A DNA stretch of 64,000 bases from Microdochium bolleyi (lineage: Eukaryota; Ascomycota; Sordariomycetes; Xylariales; Microdochiaceae), in assembly GCA_001566295.1 (NCBI GenBank), contig KQ964249.1, forward strand, positions 62,001-126,000, in the 5' to 3' direction. Both the position numbers and the translations under genes were made by a program. Shown here piece after piece: positions 1 to 13,063 of the stretch. The notes beneath the pieces were generated by a model, which was not told the DNA's origin, searched no databases, and saw nothing but the letters and a program-made list of their open reading frames with translations. How positions within the stretch are numbered: position 1 is the stretch's first letter; every line of letters starts with the position of its first letter.

Positions 1-3000
1 CTTCCTCGTCGTCTTCATCCTCGCCGACGCTCTCGCCTTCGTCTTCGTCTTCATCCAGCTCTGTGAGGAGCGTGATACCCTCGTCGCCCTCGTGAGCCTC
101 CGCAACTTCCGCCCCTTGTTCCTCTTCGTCTTCTACTTCATCGCCCTCGCCTTCCTCGTCGCCTCCCTCCTCATCACCCTCATCTTCAGCCTCCTCTCCG
201 TCTTCGTCCTCATCTTCATCCTCGTCTTCGTCATCGTCATCATGACCATGACCGCCATTATCAAGGATCGTGCTGTCCTCGACTTGTAGGTGAGACACAT
301 CGTCAATATCCATCGTGTCCTCCCCGGCTTCTTCTCCAGAATCTTCATCACCAAGCTCGTTTTCTCCTTCTTCTTCTTCTTCTTCTTCTTCACCTTCAAG
401 GCCCTCCATCATCTCGGTGGGCCCTTCCTCATCCCCTCCCTCGATGAAGGTCACCACTCCAAGGACGGTCTCGTCGCCGTTTTCATCCTCGGTGTTGCTC
501 TCATGCATGTTCGCGTCCATACTCTGCCGCTCGAGATTTGGGAACATGAGCCGGTGACCCTCCTCCTCGTCTAGCATGTCCTCAACGGCGACATCGCTGA
601 GGTCGCTCTCGTCGTCTGCCGAGTCGTGCACACTGCCGGGAGGTGAGCTGAGGTCATCATCGTCGTCATCATCGCCGTCATTGTTGTCCTTCATCTCCAC
701 GTCCTCCCCAGCTGCAGCATTGTCTCCCACAGGTGATTTGCCACTTGATGTCGAGCGGCGAGCCCTGCCTGATGCCAGCTTAGGCCCTTCTTGGGCACGA
801 AGCACAGCCTGCTCGGCCTTGCGGAGGATATCGGCACGCCGGATGCCGGTCTTGCGTGGCTTCTGACCACCCTCAGCAGCTTGTCCGGATGGCGTCGCCG
901 CGCCTTCTGCTCCGGAATCTTCTGCCGTCGAAGGGTTGAGGATCGCACTGAAGGGGTGAGACGCCTTCGCCTCGAGGTCCTTGGTCTGCTTCTCTTTCTC
1001 TTCTTCAGCTCTGCTAGCCTCGCGCTCTGCCAAAAGCTCAGCTACTGGTAATCCCGGCAGTGTCTTGCCAATCTCAAAGTACAAAGCGCTGTAGCAGTCG
1101 CTGATCAAGTCGTCGATGGCAGCGGCCTTCATCAACCCACCGTTGAGCTTCTTGAGCTCAATTGTCTCTTGCAGGCAGCCGAATATCGCATGATCCGCCG
1201 CAGACTCTGTCGACCAGTCGGTGATTCTAGACGCGATGATGTCGAACTCCTCTTGGCTGATGGATTTGAACTCGTCCTCTACCACCGCGTCAATTTGGAA
1301 TGTCTGCCGAAGCAATTGCAAGTATGCCATGCAGCATGTCATCCACAGGTCGCTGAAGTGGTAGAAGTCGGCTCCTTTCTTGCGCAGCCGACGGAGCAGT
1401 AGCTCGAAATTGGCGCGATCCTTCGTCGCCACCAACAGCTTCACAACAAAACGAACGTATCTCTCCGTGTAGACGTGGTGCCGACCTGGCCGCTCGGCAT
1501 CGCATTTCCAGACGTTCATGACCATGGTCTTTGTGAACATTGACTCCCGCAGCACAGCAAAAGCAGCTGTGGCCTGCGCGAAGCTTGGCTCGGCGGCATC
1601 TTGGTCGAAAAGTACTGTGGCATGGCGCATGGTGATGCGGTGCTGCCAGTTAGACCGGTCCTTCTCCCGTAATTGTGCAAGAGTCTTGATGATGAATGGT
1701 TCCCAATCTTCGGGCTTGGCCATGTCGACCTTCTCCCCTTTCTGCACAGCGTAAGGTTGACGCTGGAGAATATCTGCGGCCTCCTGCATTTCGAGATCAC
1801 CAAGCTTGACCAGCTTGTGGACAACTGCGACGATCTTGTAGTGCGGTTCAAGAATGGGGTCTTGTCCGTGTCGAGGTTTTGGCAATGCATTGACGACTTT
1901 GACAGACTTTTCAAGGGCACTGATGACTGCCGTTACTGTGGGCCGCGACTGCCTGTCCTGGTGATCGAGCGTGATGTAGGGCTTCTGATACATCTTCCAG
2001 ATGCATTTGGCTAGCATGTATGGGTTCTTCCACTGCTTCGGATCCATCGCCGTGGCCTTCTTGAACAGCCGAGCTGCATATTTGTAGACCTTGTAATCCT
2101 CGAGCTGCGAAGTGAGGACTTTGGCGTCCGCTCCCGTTTCGTTGATGATGAATCTCTTGCTCTCATCGTGGAACGGCTCCATGGCGAATGGCTCTCGGCT
2201 TGAGGCATACATGCGCATGCCAAACTTGTGGTACAGCTCGTGCAGATCCTCTCGCCGTTCCTCCACCAGCTCGGGCAACTGGCCGCGGGAGAATGACAGA
2301 GCCAGCGTGTAACAATGGATGGCGTTACGTTGGAACTTGACCAGATCTGCTCGCTCCTTGTTCATTTTGTCTGCTGTCCACAGCACAAACTCATCAAGCT
2401 CATAGTCGAAGCATTCCGCAAGGCGGAACCATGCATCCCATTGATCTGGCGTGTACTGGAGCTGTTGACGGAGGAATGTGGCACCCATTCGCAAGTCATC
2501 AGTCGCGCCCGGTGTCTGTCTCCGGTTGAGGTCGACCCCTTTGAACTTGCTGAAGGCAATCATGCCGAGCAGGAAGAACCACTTCAGCTTCGCCAGAATG
2601 CTGTCTTGGTTGTGCACGCTGACGGCATCGATGGTGATGTTGCCCCTCAATGCCTGATACAAGCGAAGGGGTTGGACTGGCTGCTGCAAGAGTGATGTGA
2701 AGTTCCGCAAATTATGGATCAGTTGCTGGTTCGATTTGGTCTGGCCGATTGCTGACTGCATATGTTCGATCGTGCCCTTCAGATCCGACTTCAGAAGATC
2801 CTTCATCGGCATGGAATTGGCGAGCACGCAGACCCTCTCGACCAAAACCATTGTGTTGCGCCTCTCGAGCTTCTCAGGAGGGCAATTATGGTCCTCGATC
2901 TCGTTATCATCAAGACCGAGCTTTATGCCGTACAGATCATAAAGTACCTGACTGAGATAGTCCTCCCAGTTCTTGACAAGATGCTGCTTGAGCAGCTCGA

Positions 3001-6000
3001 CGCGCATCATCTTGAGGAAGATCTTGTTGGAAGCTTTGCAGAACTTTCTCAGGCCAATCACCCGATGCACGCGAGCCAAGAATTCCGCGAGGTCTGTTTC
3101 TGGGGTCTCGAATTGAGTTTTGTGCTGGGTAATGCCCGTCTTGAGCATTGCGTAGATCAGCGACCAGTTCCGAACCTGCATCTCACGCAACTTGGTCAAA
3201 TATGACTGGAAGGTCGCACCAGCTGACGCATGCTGCGCCAGACCAGCCCTCACCTCGTCCTCGTACATCGAGGTGACGTGCAAGGTGCACGCCAGCCTGA
3301 CCAAGACGCCCAAACTCGACTTGAGGTGGTCGTCGTCGATGATATCGAAGGCGGTCGTATCATTTAGCGCTGTTGTTAACGCACCAATGAGTAGTTCGTC
3401 CAGAAATCTGAACATCTTCATGAACAATGGCCGGCGTGATTCAAATGCGAGACTTTGGTACATGTCGCGATCAAAGTCATCGAGAATCATCTCGATAGCT
3501 CTGAGCTGACAAGAGAACCTCTTTGTCCCATAATCAATCGCCTTATAGGCATCGCCTAAGCGGTTCCACAGGAACAGACGCAGCTCAGTGCTGGTGCCGA
3601 GCAGAAACTTCCATAGATCGCGAAGACCTTGTGATGCGATCTCGGTGATCGGCAAACCCTCAGCTTCTAGAGTGGTTAGGCTTGGGCTGCCAGTGGGCGT
3701 GCCATCTGTATCCATCCCTTCTGGCAACGCAGCACCGTCGACTTTCGTTGGCACACAAACTCCTGAGGGGTTGAGCACAGGTTCGAGGCTTTCGATCACG
3801 GAGACTGGGTCCTTCAGGTCGTCCTGGAACAAGCTCAGAAAAAAGTCCATCGTGGTAAGCTTTGATATCTCTCGATCAGCGGCGTACACGGAAACATCGG
3901 GCATGACAGCGTTGTTCGGAAGCTGCAAATCGATCTTGTTCGCATCGTCGGCAAGTGAGTCGCGCAGGCTCTTCCAGCACTCGAGAACGTGTTCGCGGGA
4001 GACGCCTTCTGTGAGCGTTACAGCGAGGACAGCCGACCATAAGAAGCGCATGGACACCGAGCCATCGGAGCCCGCCGCTCCGGAACGACTACGCTGTGCT
4101 GCGAAGGCAAACCATCTGCCAAGCCGTCCTCGGGTTTCGGCCCTAGTGGCAGAGTCCACAGCACTGTTAGGGTTCGTGATTCGCTCATAGACGTCAAGGT
4201 GCAGCTCAAACAGCATCTGAATGAGATCGTCGGAATGGGCTCTGATTTCGGGGGTGTCAGCGAGATCGAGGTCTAGCTGTGTACGTCGAAGGATATCAGC
4301 ATCTAGGTGACTGATCACCTGAACAACCGCCGTTTTGAGCGTGTCGGACCATTTCGTCTTGAGGTACGACTGAGTTAGATGCCTGATATAGTCGTATGCA
4401 ACGTCCTGCAGTCCCAGCCACTCGTTGTTGGTCCTGGCCACAAACTCTCTGAGGTCGCTCGTGCCGTCAAAGACGGGCTTTTCTGCCTTTCCCTGAGAAC
4501 CCGATTTCGTGTCATCAAGGAATGAGTTGAAGCCCAGTGCAGCTGCTTCCTTCTTAGCCAGCAGGAGTTTTGTGCTTTCCTCGTCAAACTTCACGAGTGT
4601 ATCCCTGAGGTCCGCCATCGCACGGTTCTCAAGTTTTGCCGTTCTCGTGTCAGATCCGCCGCACGTTTCGAGAACGTCGTGCAGTCGATCCGCGGTCTTC
4701 TCCTCCAGTACTTCAAGGGTTTCGAGTATGGTCTGTGTCATCTTGAACAGATCCTCGTCCGCTGCCTGAAATGGCTGCATCTGGGCAGCAATTTGGACAC
4801 CCGAATTGACAACCTCTTCGACTTCCGTCTCTCGTCGCCGAAGCCGTTTGCTCCTCTTATGGTCGATGATCTCTGCCTCTGCAGTTTCGGCCAACCCGGC
4901 CACAGATTGTGAGCGTTTCCTGGACAAGGCAGAGACACTACGGTCCGCCCTTGTTCTTTCAGCCGCACCGGCGCCATCTTCTCTGCCTTCGCGCAGTGCG
5001 TCCTTGCTCTCCTGTGTGGCTGGCTGTTCTTCCTGGGCCTCATTTGCATCATCCGAGTCGGCTGGCCTGGGTCGTTCGGCCAATTCTTGTGTGGCCTGCG
5101 GTGCTTCCGGAATCTCTGGCATCTCAATCTTGACACCTTGTCCAACAACGCCGCTCGTAATCACCATCTTGACAATTGACATGCCCAACTCAGCCCATGA
5201 TGGCGTGGTCACCAGAAGGGCCTCGCGCTCCAGCCCGCTGTGCGGCAATGGCGTTCGTGGTGATCGGGACTTGAGCTTCAGCGTGGGATTTGGCAAGAAG
5301 GGGCTCGGGTCCAGATATTTGCTGAGCAGTGGTGAAATCTCTTGCGAAAGGAAAGGCTTCAGGACCGGATGCGATAGTGACAGAGAGTCGTTGAGGACCT
5401 GCAATTGAACCTTGAGCTGTTCTCCAGCAAAGCCCTCAGCGAGAGACGGTGGCTCGACGTCGTCCACCGCCGGGTCATCATCAAGCTCAATGGCTGCCTC
5501 TAAACAGAATCTGCTGATCCTCTTGCTGCTAAGAAATGCTCCCACACGAGCCGCCCTCCGCCAGAGCTCCGCATCGGACGGGTCGAAGTCGAGGGCATTG
5601 CTGAACTCGAGGAGGGCCTGCTGTGCCTGTGCGAGAGCCTTTGCATCCTGTGCAAGACCCGGGGCATCATCTGGTCTCGACTTGAGCTGCTGGCGAATTC
5701 CATCGAGTACGAACTGGGCGTGGTTCTTGTAGGAGAGGTAGAGCGTCTGCGGGAAGCTGCTAGCACTGTCGTCGAGATCTGCTTGTCCATCCTGGATCGA
5801 GTGTGCAAGAGAAGAGTCGTGGGCTAGTTTCGCGCGGAAGTCGGACTGTTTCTCGGCACGGTCGAACTCGGTGGCGCTCTCTGGCAAGCTGAAAATTGCC
5901 GACTTGAAGAGGTCCTCATACGCCTTGGCTGCGGCAGAACGCTTGCGGCGGCCTTGGGCATGGAACTTGAGCGCTGCCTGGAAGAGCTTCAGGGCCTCGT

Positions 6001-6150
6001 CGATTTGAATTTCCCGGGTGTTATCGACCTCATCGCTGATGTCTTCCTCCGGCTCGACGTTGATTGCAGCGAAGAACGACTGTTTGGCCCTCTGTCATTA
6101 GCAGATGCCTCGGTTTAAGATCGGAGCCAGAGCTGGATTGGGCATACCAT
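1..6150 (-). CDS. HIR3: Histone transcription regulator 3 (HIR3/CABIN1 family), 3' end outside window
   Basis: Subunit of the HIR/HIRA histone chaperone complex, which deposits H3-H4 independently of replication and represses histone genes in the nucleus. One frame is open from about 6061 to the window edge (over 2,000 codons). The start reads as NVEPEEDISDEVDNTREIQ followed by TPR-like helices (LKLFQAALKFHAQG, YEDLFKSAIF), typical of fungal HIR3. A long helical middle follows, then a very acidic Asp/Glu tail (positions 1-700), also typical; the stop codon is not in the window. The likely start is the ATG at 6148-6150, directly followed by a 55-nt intron (6093-6147, GTATGC...GCTAATGACAG) and exon 2 reading RAKQSFFAAI. 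That segment is one base out of frame with the main ORF at the AAA run at 6060-6062, so the amino end is uncertain. Family assignment is firm; the exact start is not. Confidence 0.88.
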
Positions 6151-7205
6151 GTTTGACGTCCAGCTCTAGCTGCTGCAATTCTTCCAGGGGCACATTGCGT
6201 TCGGTGGATGTCGGTTCTGGGGCCGTCAGGATTTGCGCATGCTTGTGTGATCGTGTGTCGCAGGCCGGCTGCTCGAGCCTGGTACTTCGTGTCGTCTCGA
6301 CAGGGTGGCTACCTGTTGGGAGGCAGAGCCGGGACCTGTTCTTGCTTGTCGATCTGTGCAGAAGGTGGTGGTGGCAGTGACTGGTGCGAAACGGGGATCG
6401 CTGGGTGGCCGAGTGTAGTGGTCGTTGCTGTGCGCAGAGGGGGAAGAAGTGTTGTCGCGGCAAGCTGTCGCGAGCTGTAGAGTGACGCGCTTTGGGACAG
6501 CTGCGGCCGGGGTTTTCGTGTCTTGCAAGTGCGCCAATGCCACCAGTTCTCCCGATTCGGCAGCACTTTAGTTGCCTTTAGGCACATGCAGTGGATCAAC
6601 CATCGGGGGTGGGGTACTATCTGGTGTGTTGTCTGTTCCTGAAAGGCTGCTGACATAATTGGATGGTGTCGTGGGCAAGCTCACCCGTTTCGAGCAGATG
6701 CGAGGATATCACTTCGTCGATTTTGCGAGCCTGACGCATAGGAGTGCCTGACGTCCACCGAGAGTCTGATCGAAAGCATTGAAGAGCACTTGCCTGAGTT
6801 TGCGGACGGCGACCTGGACGAGCCGGGTGACGTGGGCTCCGCCGTGCGGGAGATTGGCAGGTGCGCTGGTTGCCATGCCTCCTCCCGATTGCGCCTGCCT
6901 TGGAGCCCCTGTTCGTTGCAGGTCAGACAGCGGGCGTGGGACCACGTCAACACAACGGCTTTGTGCCAAGCTCGTGCTCCCAGCCGCTACGCAAGCTTCA
7001 AGGCGAGCTCCTATTGTCCACTTCGCCGCCACCGACACTTGCCAGCAGACCATCGCCGAGCTGCACCACGACTTCAGACAGGCCCAGGCCCAGATTGCCG
7101 CCGTCCAATTGCTCTGCCATGCTCCGGTAGCCTCGCACAACAGAGCTCTCCTGACCTGCCGCCTCGCCTTCCGCGCCCTCGGCCTGGCCGTCCCGTGCGC
7201 CCATC
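6151..7205. promoter_or_regulatory. Divergent intergenic region HIR3 / BUD7
   Basis: About 1 kb separates the two divergent starts and should hold both promoters and 5' leaders. Several overlapping open frames up to about 240 codons occur here on both strands, but none shows a recognisable domain and they overlap each other, as expected in GC-rich DNA. I see no clear TATA box. Confidence 0.5.
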
Positions 7206-9442
7206 ATGCCGGCCCCGGCTGTCCCAGAGTACGTCGCTGTTCGTCCTAGCCACCTGGTCGCCGCAATGCTTGTCAACTAATTGTGGCCGCTTCTGCCTCA
7301 CAGGATCTCCGAGGAGGAACTCCACGAGTCGATCCACGCCCGTACCGAATCCCTCGTCGCCCTGCGCGAGCTTGGCCCCCCTGATCTCGCCCACCTCCTC
7401 AAGCAGAACCTCCGCAATGCGAACCGCCAGATTGGCGTCTACCACCACGTCACCGGTGTAGATGCCTCGTCCTCTGCCAGTCTCGCTGCCTACATAAACA
7501 CCCTCACCTACAAGGAGCAAGGGCCCAGCGCCACCAACAAGGTCATCGAGGGCCTCTACTGCTGCTACAATGCCTTTTCCCGCCTCGACATGCGCGTCCA
7601 TGTTACGATCCCCGGCACTGTCGAGAGCTACTGCGTCGATGAGCGCGGCGAGAAGCGCCCAGCCACCGACGAGCTCTGGCTCGAGACATACCTCTGCAGC
7701 GTCATCCGCGCTTACTCGTACGCCGACAATGGCAGTGGCGAGACCATCCGCAAGATTATGGGTGTCAGGCGCTTCAATCCTGTCACCAGCACCGAAACCG
7801 AACATCGCTTCCTGAGTGCGGCCGAGCAGCTCTTCTTCCGCGGATGGCAGCTCGGGTCCGACTCAGTCGTTCAGGTGCCCAACAATGTATCGAACCACCT
7901 CACGACTGGTCTTCTCAAGTACTTCGAGACCACCGGACGGTTTGCCTCTGCCATCAATCTCTTTGAGAAGCTGCGCACGCAGAATGTCGAGGTGTCCTCT
8001 CTGCTAGCCAAGGTGTTGTTCTTGGGCAATGAGGAGGTGCAGGGCGTCCGCGTCTTGTACCAGGCGCTCAAGGACTCTCCTATGGATTACGTCATGCTCG
8101 ACACGCAGGCAGAGTTCCTGTTGAAGAAGGGCCTGGCTGCGGAGAATGCAGAGCAGCGAGAGGAACGACTCAAGATGGCCCAGGCGTGTGCAGATCGCAG
8201 CACAATCGCCGCGCCAAGCGAGTTCGGCACCTGGGCCAGGCTCGCTCGGGTTTATGTCACGATGGAGGACTGGGAGAATGCTCTGACGATTCTCAACTCA
8301 TGCCCGATGTTCACCTATCAGGATAAAGACGCCCCTGTCATGCCCGAGCCCAAGGATGTGTACCTACCGACTCTGCCTGAGACACGCCTGGACGAGATCG
8401 ACAGCGAGCCCGAGTCTAGATACGCGGAACAGGTTGATCCGAGCTTGCTCAACCTCCGCGCGGCAGCTTATCGTGGAACCTTCAAAGAGGCATACGGCAT
8501 TCTGACCGAGATGACCGCCAAGATCGGCTGGGACCAGCTGCTCAAAATCCGCAGCACAGTCTTCGTAATGGAGGATGAGTATCGCAGCGAGCGACAGGAC
8601 CACCCCGCTTCAGCAGCGAGAAATCCGAGCATCGATGGCCTGCGTGGCACGCCAGACCCCGTGTCGAACGGTGATGCGTCAGAGGATGAGGCTGTTACGC
8701 AGAAGACTAAGGGCGAGAAGGCGGCCGACTCCGAGTCTACTGCGCCGACCCTTACAAACGGCCAAGATGAAATTGATGCCTCGGTGGAGAAGCCAATACA
8801 CGCCATTGACCCAAACATTGTCAAAGCAGACGGCGATACTGTAAGTGATTTCGTGTTCGACCGAGATGAAATGCAGCCCTTTGCTAATCACGTAACCAGA
8901 CTGCGACAACCGAGGAACACCTCTCCAAACTCAACAACAAGCGGCTCTGTGAAAGGTGGCTCGACAGCCTATTCATGGTTCTGTATGAAGACCTCCGCGT
9001 ATACACCATCTGGCGGACGCAAATGGCACAGTACAAGGCTCAGTCGATGCAGTATAAAAAGTCGGCTGAGGAGTGGGAAATTCTGGGAGCTCTGGCGGAG
9101 CGCCTGCAGCACCACGACGAAGCAGTCGAGGCGTACCGCGCGTGCCTGGCGGCCCGCTTCAGCCCGCGGGCGCTCAGCGGCATCCTGCGCATGTTTGAGA
9201 AGCAGAGGAACACGCGAGATACAGTCGCGGCAGTCATCCGGCTTGTCACGTGGCAGTACCGGTGGTACTCTGAGTTCTCGCCAGAGCTGCTGCACACGAT
9301 ACGGACGCTGATCGAGGAGGAGGGCGCAGTCAAGGTCCGGTCCATTATTCAGGCCACGAGCCTGCCGCAGGCCGTGCTAGACCTGACACACCACTATGCG
9401 GCTCTCTGTGCTACGTTTAGGAGCAGCGGCACCGATGGTTAG
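7206..9442 (+). CDS. BUD7: Exomer cargo-adaptor subunit, ChAPs family (BUD7/BCH1-like)
   Basis: ChAPs proteins bind Chs5 and Arf1 at the trans-Golgi and select membrane cargo such as chitin synthase for export to the cell surface. Three exons: 7206-7228, 7304-8840 and 8900-9442, giving 700 residues. The first joint makes MPAPAVPE|ISEEELHESIHAR, the second DGDT|TATTEEHLSKLNNK; both introns (75 and 59 nt) have good signals. Family hallmarks are the early RELGPPDLAHLLKQ block, the YINTLTYKEQGPSATNKVIEG block, TPR-like helices through the middle and the terminal RLCERWLDSLFMVLYEDLR block. A low-complexity acidic linker lies around residues 450-510. The family is clear. Filamentous fungi usually have one or two ChAPs genes, so the choice between BUD7 and BCH1 is nominal. 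Confidence 0.9.
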
Positions 9443-9995
9443 GTTGACTCGAGACATCTGGGTGGTTTGAGCTGAGCTCGATGAGCAAAATAGTTGGCGT
9501 AGGGAAGATGTCTGGAAGGCTTGCAGAGGGCGAAGTAGAGACTGTAAGCCAACGAATACCATTATCCCACAACGGAAGCTGTGGTCTCGAGAATATCTCT
9601 TGCTGCTGCGGTTAATTTGTGACACGGACTACTGGTTGGCTGGCTGGCTGATGAGAATCCCGTCAGCCTCTACATCATGTTAATGCTGCTCTGCATGCAC
9701 AGCATGTTCCATTCTCTTGTCTAGACCTGTGACCATTTTGAGGTGACTCGAGGTTGGAGACCTGAATGGGGTCTGCTTGTAAGTGGGTGGGGCAGGCGCG
9801 GGTGTAAGTCCGTCGTCTCAACGTCATGCATGCACCACCTTTACTCCTCGGGACCTACCACTGCCGAACTCCATTTACACATTGTCTCAACCGCATATTG
9901 CAATCACGGCTTGTTCTTGAGATCCGTACATCGTCCCTTTCAGACACTGGGACAGCCTGACCCAGACTCGGAGTGTGTACCGACCTGGCGCAGAC
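9443..9995. other. Intergenic, BUD7 3' flank and SAM-carrier promoter
   Basis: About 550 bases with no credible gene. The sequence between the BUD7 stop and the carrier start should hold the BUD7 3' UTR and the carrier promoter. Confidence 0.4.
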
Positions 9996-11130
9996 ATGAG
10001 CGGGAATCCACACGTTGACGTCATGCTCGTAAATCTCACCTCTTCTTCTCATATCACGAAACATCAGCTTACATGGTATTGTCCGTATTTTCCAGGCCGG
10101 AGCGGCGGCGGCTTTCACCGTGGACCTGCTCATCTATCCACTCGATACGCTCAAGACGCGACAGCAGAGCCGCGACTTTCTCAAGACCTTCAGTGACCCT
10201 TCGACCACCACGAGGTTGCCTTCGCGTCAGCTGTTCCGCGGGCTCTACCAGGGCATCGGTATCGTCATTGTCGCGACACTTCCTGCGGCGGGAACCTTCT
10301 TCACCACCTACGAGGCCGCGAAGCGTCTTATCGGCCGGCACGGCTCCCCGCTCGCCGGCCTGCCCCAGCCTGCCGTCCACTCGCTCGCGTCGTCCCTCGC
10401 AGAGTGCGCCTCTTGCCTCGTTCTGACGCCTGCCGAGGTCATTAAGCAGAACGCCCAGATGATCCAGGGTGGCAGTACGAGCAGCGCCAACAGCAGCTCA
10501 GGTTCATCCGCAAAGTCAGCAGGGAAGCCCTCGGCCATTTCGTCATCCACGTCCCTGGCCGCCCTCAAACAGCTGTCCGGCGGCGGCGGCGTGGCCCGCA
10601 ACCTGCTCTCCGGGTATACGGCGCTCGTCGCGCGCAACCTGCCCTTTACGGCGATCCAGTTCCCCATCTTCGAGTACCTCCGGCAGAGGATATGGGACCG
10701 CCGCCTGGCGGGCAGGACTTCCAGACAACGGAAGACGCTGCTCGAGACGGGCCTCGTGACGGGCGTGAGCGCGGGCTTGGCAGGCAGCTTCTCCGCCGTG
10801 GTTACGACGCCCATGGACGTGGTGAAGACGCGCCTGATGCTAAGCGCAGGCGGCAGCGGAGGTGGTAGAGAGGGGAGCAGCCCCCACCAGTCACAAACAA
10901 AGAGATCGTCGCCGCCGGCGTCAGCAGCACCCAAGGATACACCCAAGAGCGGCCTCGCGGTTGCCCGCCAGGTCATTACCGAGAGGGGCATCATTGGCTT
11001 GTTCCGGGGGTCCGTGATCCGTGCTGTTTGGACGGCGGTGGGCAGCGGGCTGTATCTGGGCATGTACGAGGTTTCCAAGGTGTGGTTGACGGATGATGGC
11101 AAGGAGCTTGAAGGGGAAGGGTTCCCATGA
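9996..11130 (+). CDS. PET8: Mitochondrial S-adenosylmethionine carrier (PET8/SLC25A26 type)
   Basis: Mitochondrial carrier family member expected to import SAM into the matrix in exchange for SAH. Two exons, 9996-10028 and 10096-11130, give 355 residues. The 11-residue first exon (MSGNPHVDVML) joins across a 67-nt intron to AGAAAAFTVDLLIYPLDTLK, restoring helix 1 and the first carrier signature. Three signatures are visible: PLDTLKTR (repeat 1), TPAEVIKQNAQM (repeat 2, with the PAEV(I/V)KQ form of SAM carriers) and TPMDVVKTRLM (repeat 3). The block RNLPFTAIQFPIFEYLRQ also matches PET8. Serine-rich (about residues 120-150) and Gly/Ser-rich (about 280-305) insertions are longer than in yeast. 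Substrate assignment is by family, not tested. Confidence 0.85.
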
Positions 11131-12327
11131 CAGGTCGACTCTTTGCAGTTCAACTCCTTCTTCTATACATAGCATAATGATTTCATCGATCGAGACATGA
11201 TAGTTATCGTCTCGGCAGATCTCGCTCCACAACACAAGTCCAAAAGATGAAGAACAGCTCGGCAGAGTCCGTGAGTCAGCATGGGGCTCATGTCGAGGGA
11301 GTATCATGGACTGGCTGGGTTATGGTAAGTACATTGATCACAAGTCAAGAATCCGAAGCTTGATGCCAATGTCCCAGCAAACACAAGCGCCATCCCGGCA
11401 CGAGCCACTGCCGCGGAATCGGACCCTAAACTTTTTAGACGTGGCGGCCACACGGGCGCTAGCTAAACCGCTTCAAGGCCGGCCGGCTATCGAGTCATGA
11501 ACAAGGTGAGTGGTCCTGCGAGTCCGCGTGTTCCAAATCCTCGTTCCGAAGAGGGTAGCAGAGTTGGGTGGCATCTGGAAGTGTCAGGGCCGACGAGTTG
11601 AATCCTCCCTTCATGTACTCTGCAAGGGGCATGACATTGTTTACTCCATGCTGGCAGGATTGCAGTGGCATGCCGAAAGCGTTCTTCGGTTGTGGCGCAG
11701 GTACGGACTTGGCCACGGCGGGGTGTCGTGATTGATGGGCCAAAAGTCGTGGCCGATGGCGCGATTCGTGCTGCAAGGTACGACGCACTGGGCGATGCAG
11801 ATGCAGCCACAAGAACAATAGGTACGACCATGCCGCTGCAGAACCAATGCTTGCATGTGGTAGAGACTTCTCCGTAGGTGAAAGCCTGTGGTGATCTTCA
11901 AGCCTGCGCGCGCAGGACATCCAGAATAGCGTGGGATCACCACATCTTGGTCACCGGCCTCGAAGGAGGAAGCCTGCCGTGGTTGGACCCCTTTTCTCCA
12001 GAGTTGTTAGCCTTGCTCGCACATCACGGACACGGACCAGGAAGCTCAGTGGACCCCGTCCTGTGTCAGACTACCGGGCACGCAATCCGGACGGAACATG
12101 ACATCGGTCAAGCTAGGAATTTTGTCTTGTCATGTCCAGCCCAAGCGGTCATGCCGTGCCCGTTGAGGTGCAGAGCTATAAAGTGAAATGGACGGCCACT
12201 CGATCGAGCCTCATAGGGCAGCCCCCCTTGCCACGCTCGTTACGCTTCGCTGCATCTTTCCTCGACAGCCCTGAAACACCCTCTCGATATCTCAGCAAGT
12301 CCATCCGTAGTCACCCATTATTCCAAG
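11131..12327. other. Intergenic, no gene recognised
   Basis: About 1.2 kb between the SAM carrier and the UPF0643 gene. Open frames up to 141 codons exist on both strands but overlap and lack recognisable domains. The last 150 bases hold the UPF0643 promoter with a TATA box. Confidence 0.4.
12177..12183 (+). promoter_or_regulatory. TATA box upstream of the UPF0643 gene
   Basis: The sequence TATAAAG sits about 150 bases before the start codon, a reasonable distance for a fungal core promoter plus 5' UTR. It is the only such element in the nearby upstream DNA. Confidence 0.4.
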
Positions 12328-13063
12328 ATGGCAGCCGTTGCCCAGTGTCCTTTCAGCCACCCGACAATAGCGCGGGGCGTAAAGACAGAGGCGGATATCT
12401 GGACACAGGACGTTGCAAGCAGCTCCGAGAGCGATGGGGAGCAGGACAATGAAGACCTTCTTGTCGTGTCGCCATATACGGAGCGGGAGCACCTGCTGAA
12501 CTTGAAGACCCTCGACGCCGAGAATGCTCTGCTGGCCCGAGCATTGGTGCAAATGACCAACATTCGACCCGACTACGCCACAGCATCATATCTCGAGTCT
12601 TTCAATTGGACGCAGATCATGGGGGAGCTCAGACGTCTGACGGCAGAAAGCAGGCATCGCTACCGAGAAACGTCGTTCTATATTGTCGTCTTCAGGTCGC
12701 AGATCCCGCCAACCACAGTGTACGAAGACCTGGGTGCTCTGGACAAGGTGGCACACGCCGAGGCAACCGCAGCCGGTGGTTTCTTGAAGTAGGTTGAGCC
12801 TGGGATCAAAATATGGTGTCTGTGCGAGGTGCTGATGATGTCGTTGCAGATATTGGTTTGGAACGCCAGACGCGGAAGGGAGGAACTTGGCGACCTGCCT
12901 GTGGCGGTCACAGGACGATGCCCGGCAAGGAAACAAGGGCCCCGGGCATCGCAAGGCCGCGATGGCAACGAAGTCGCTCTACTCCAACTGGCAGATCGAT
13001 AGGCACAGGCTCACGATCCGGGACGATTTCCAGAGCTGGGGGTTTACCGATTGGACGGAATGA
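12328..13063 (+). CDS. UPF0643 family protein
   Basis: Conserved fungal protein of unknown function, related to S. pombe PB2B2.08. Two exons, 12328-12788 and 12850-13063, give 224 residues. The 61-nt intron (GTAGGT...TTGCAG) joins GGFLK to YWFGTPDAEGRNLATCLW. Recognition rests on the carboxy half: FYIVVFRSQIPPTT, YEDLGALDKVAHAEA, YWFGTPDAEGRNLATC and HRKA...LYSNWQIDRHRLTI, the signature order of the family. The first 60 residues are acidic and poorly conserved. The shape suggests a small enzyme fold, but the biochemical role is unknown to me and I assign none. Confidence 0.85.

Noticed and set aside
133..399. Lys-rich minus frame and Ser-rich plus frames at the left edge
   Set aside because: Out-of-frame readings of the HIR3 poly-acidic tract.
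576..5732. Numerous plus-strand frames of 80-200 codons opposite HIR3
   Set aside because: All lie within the HIR3 coding sequence, have Ser/Arg-rich composition and no domain.
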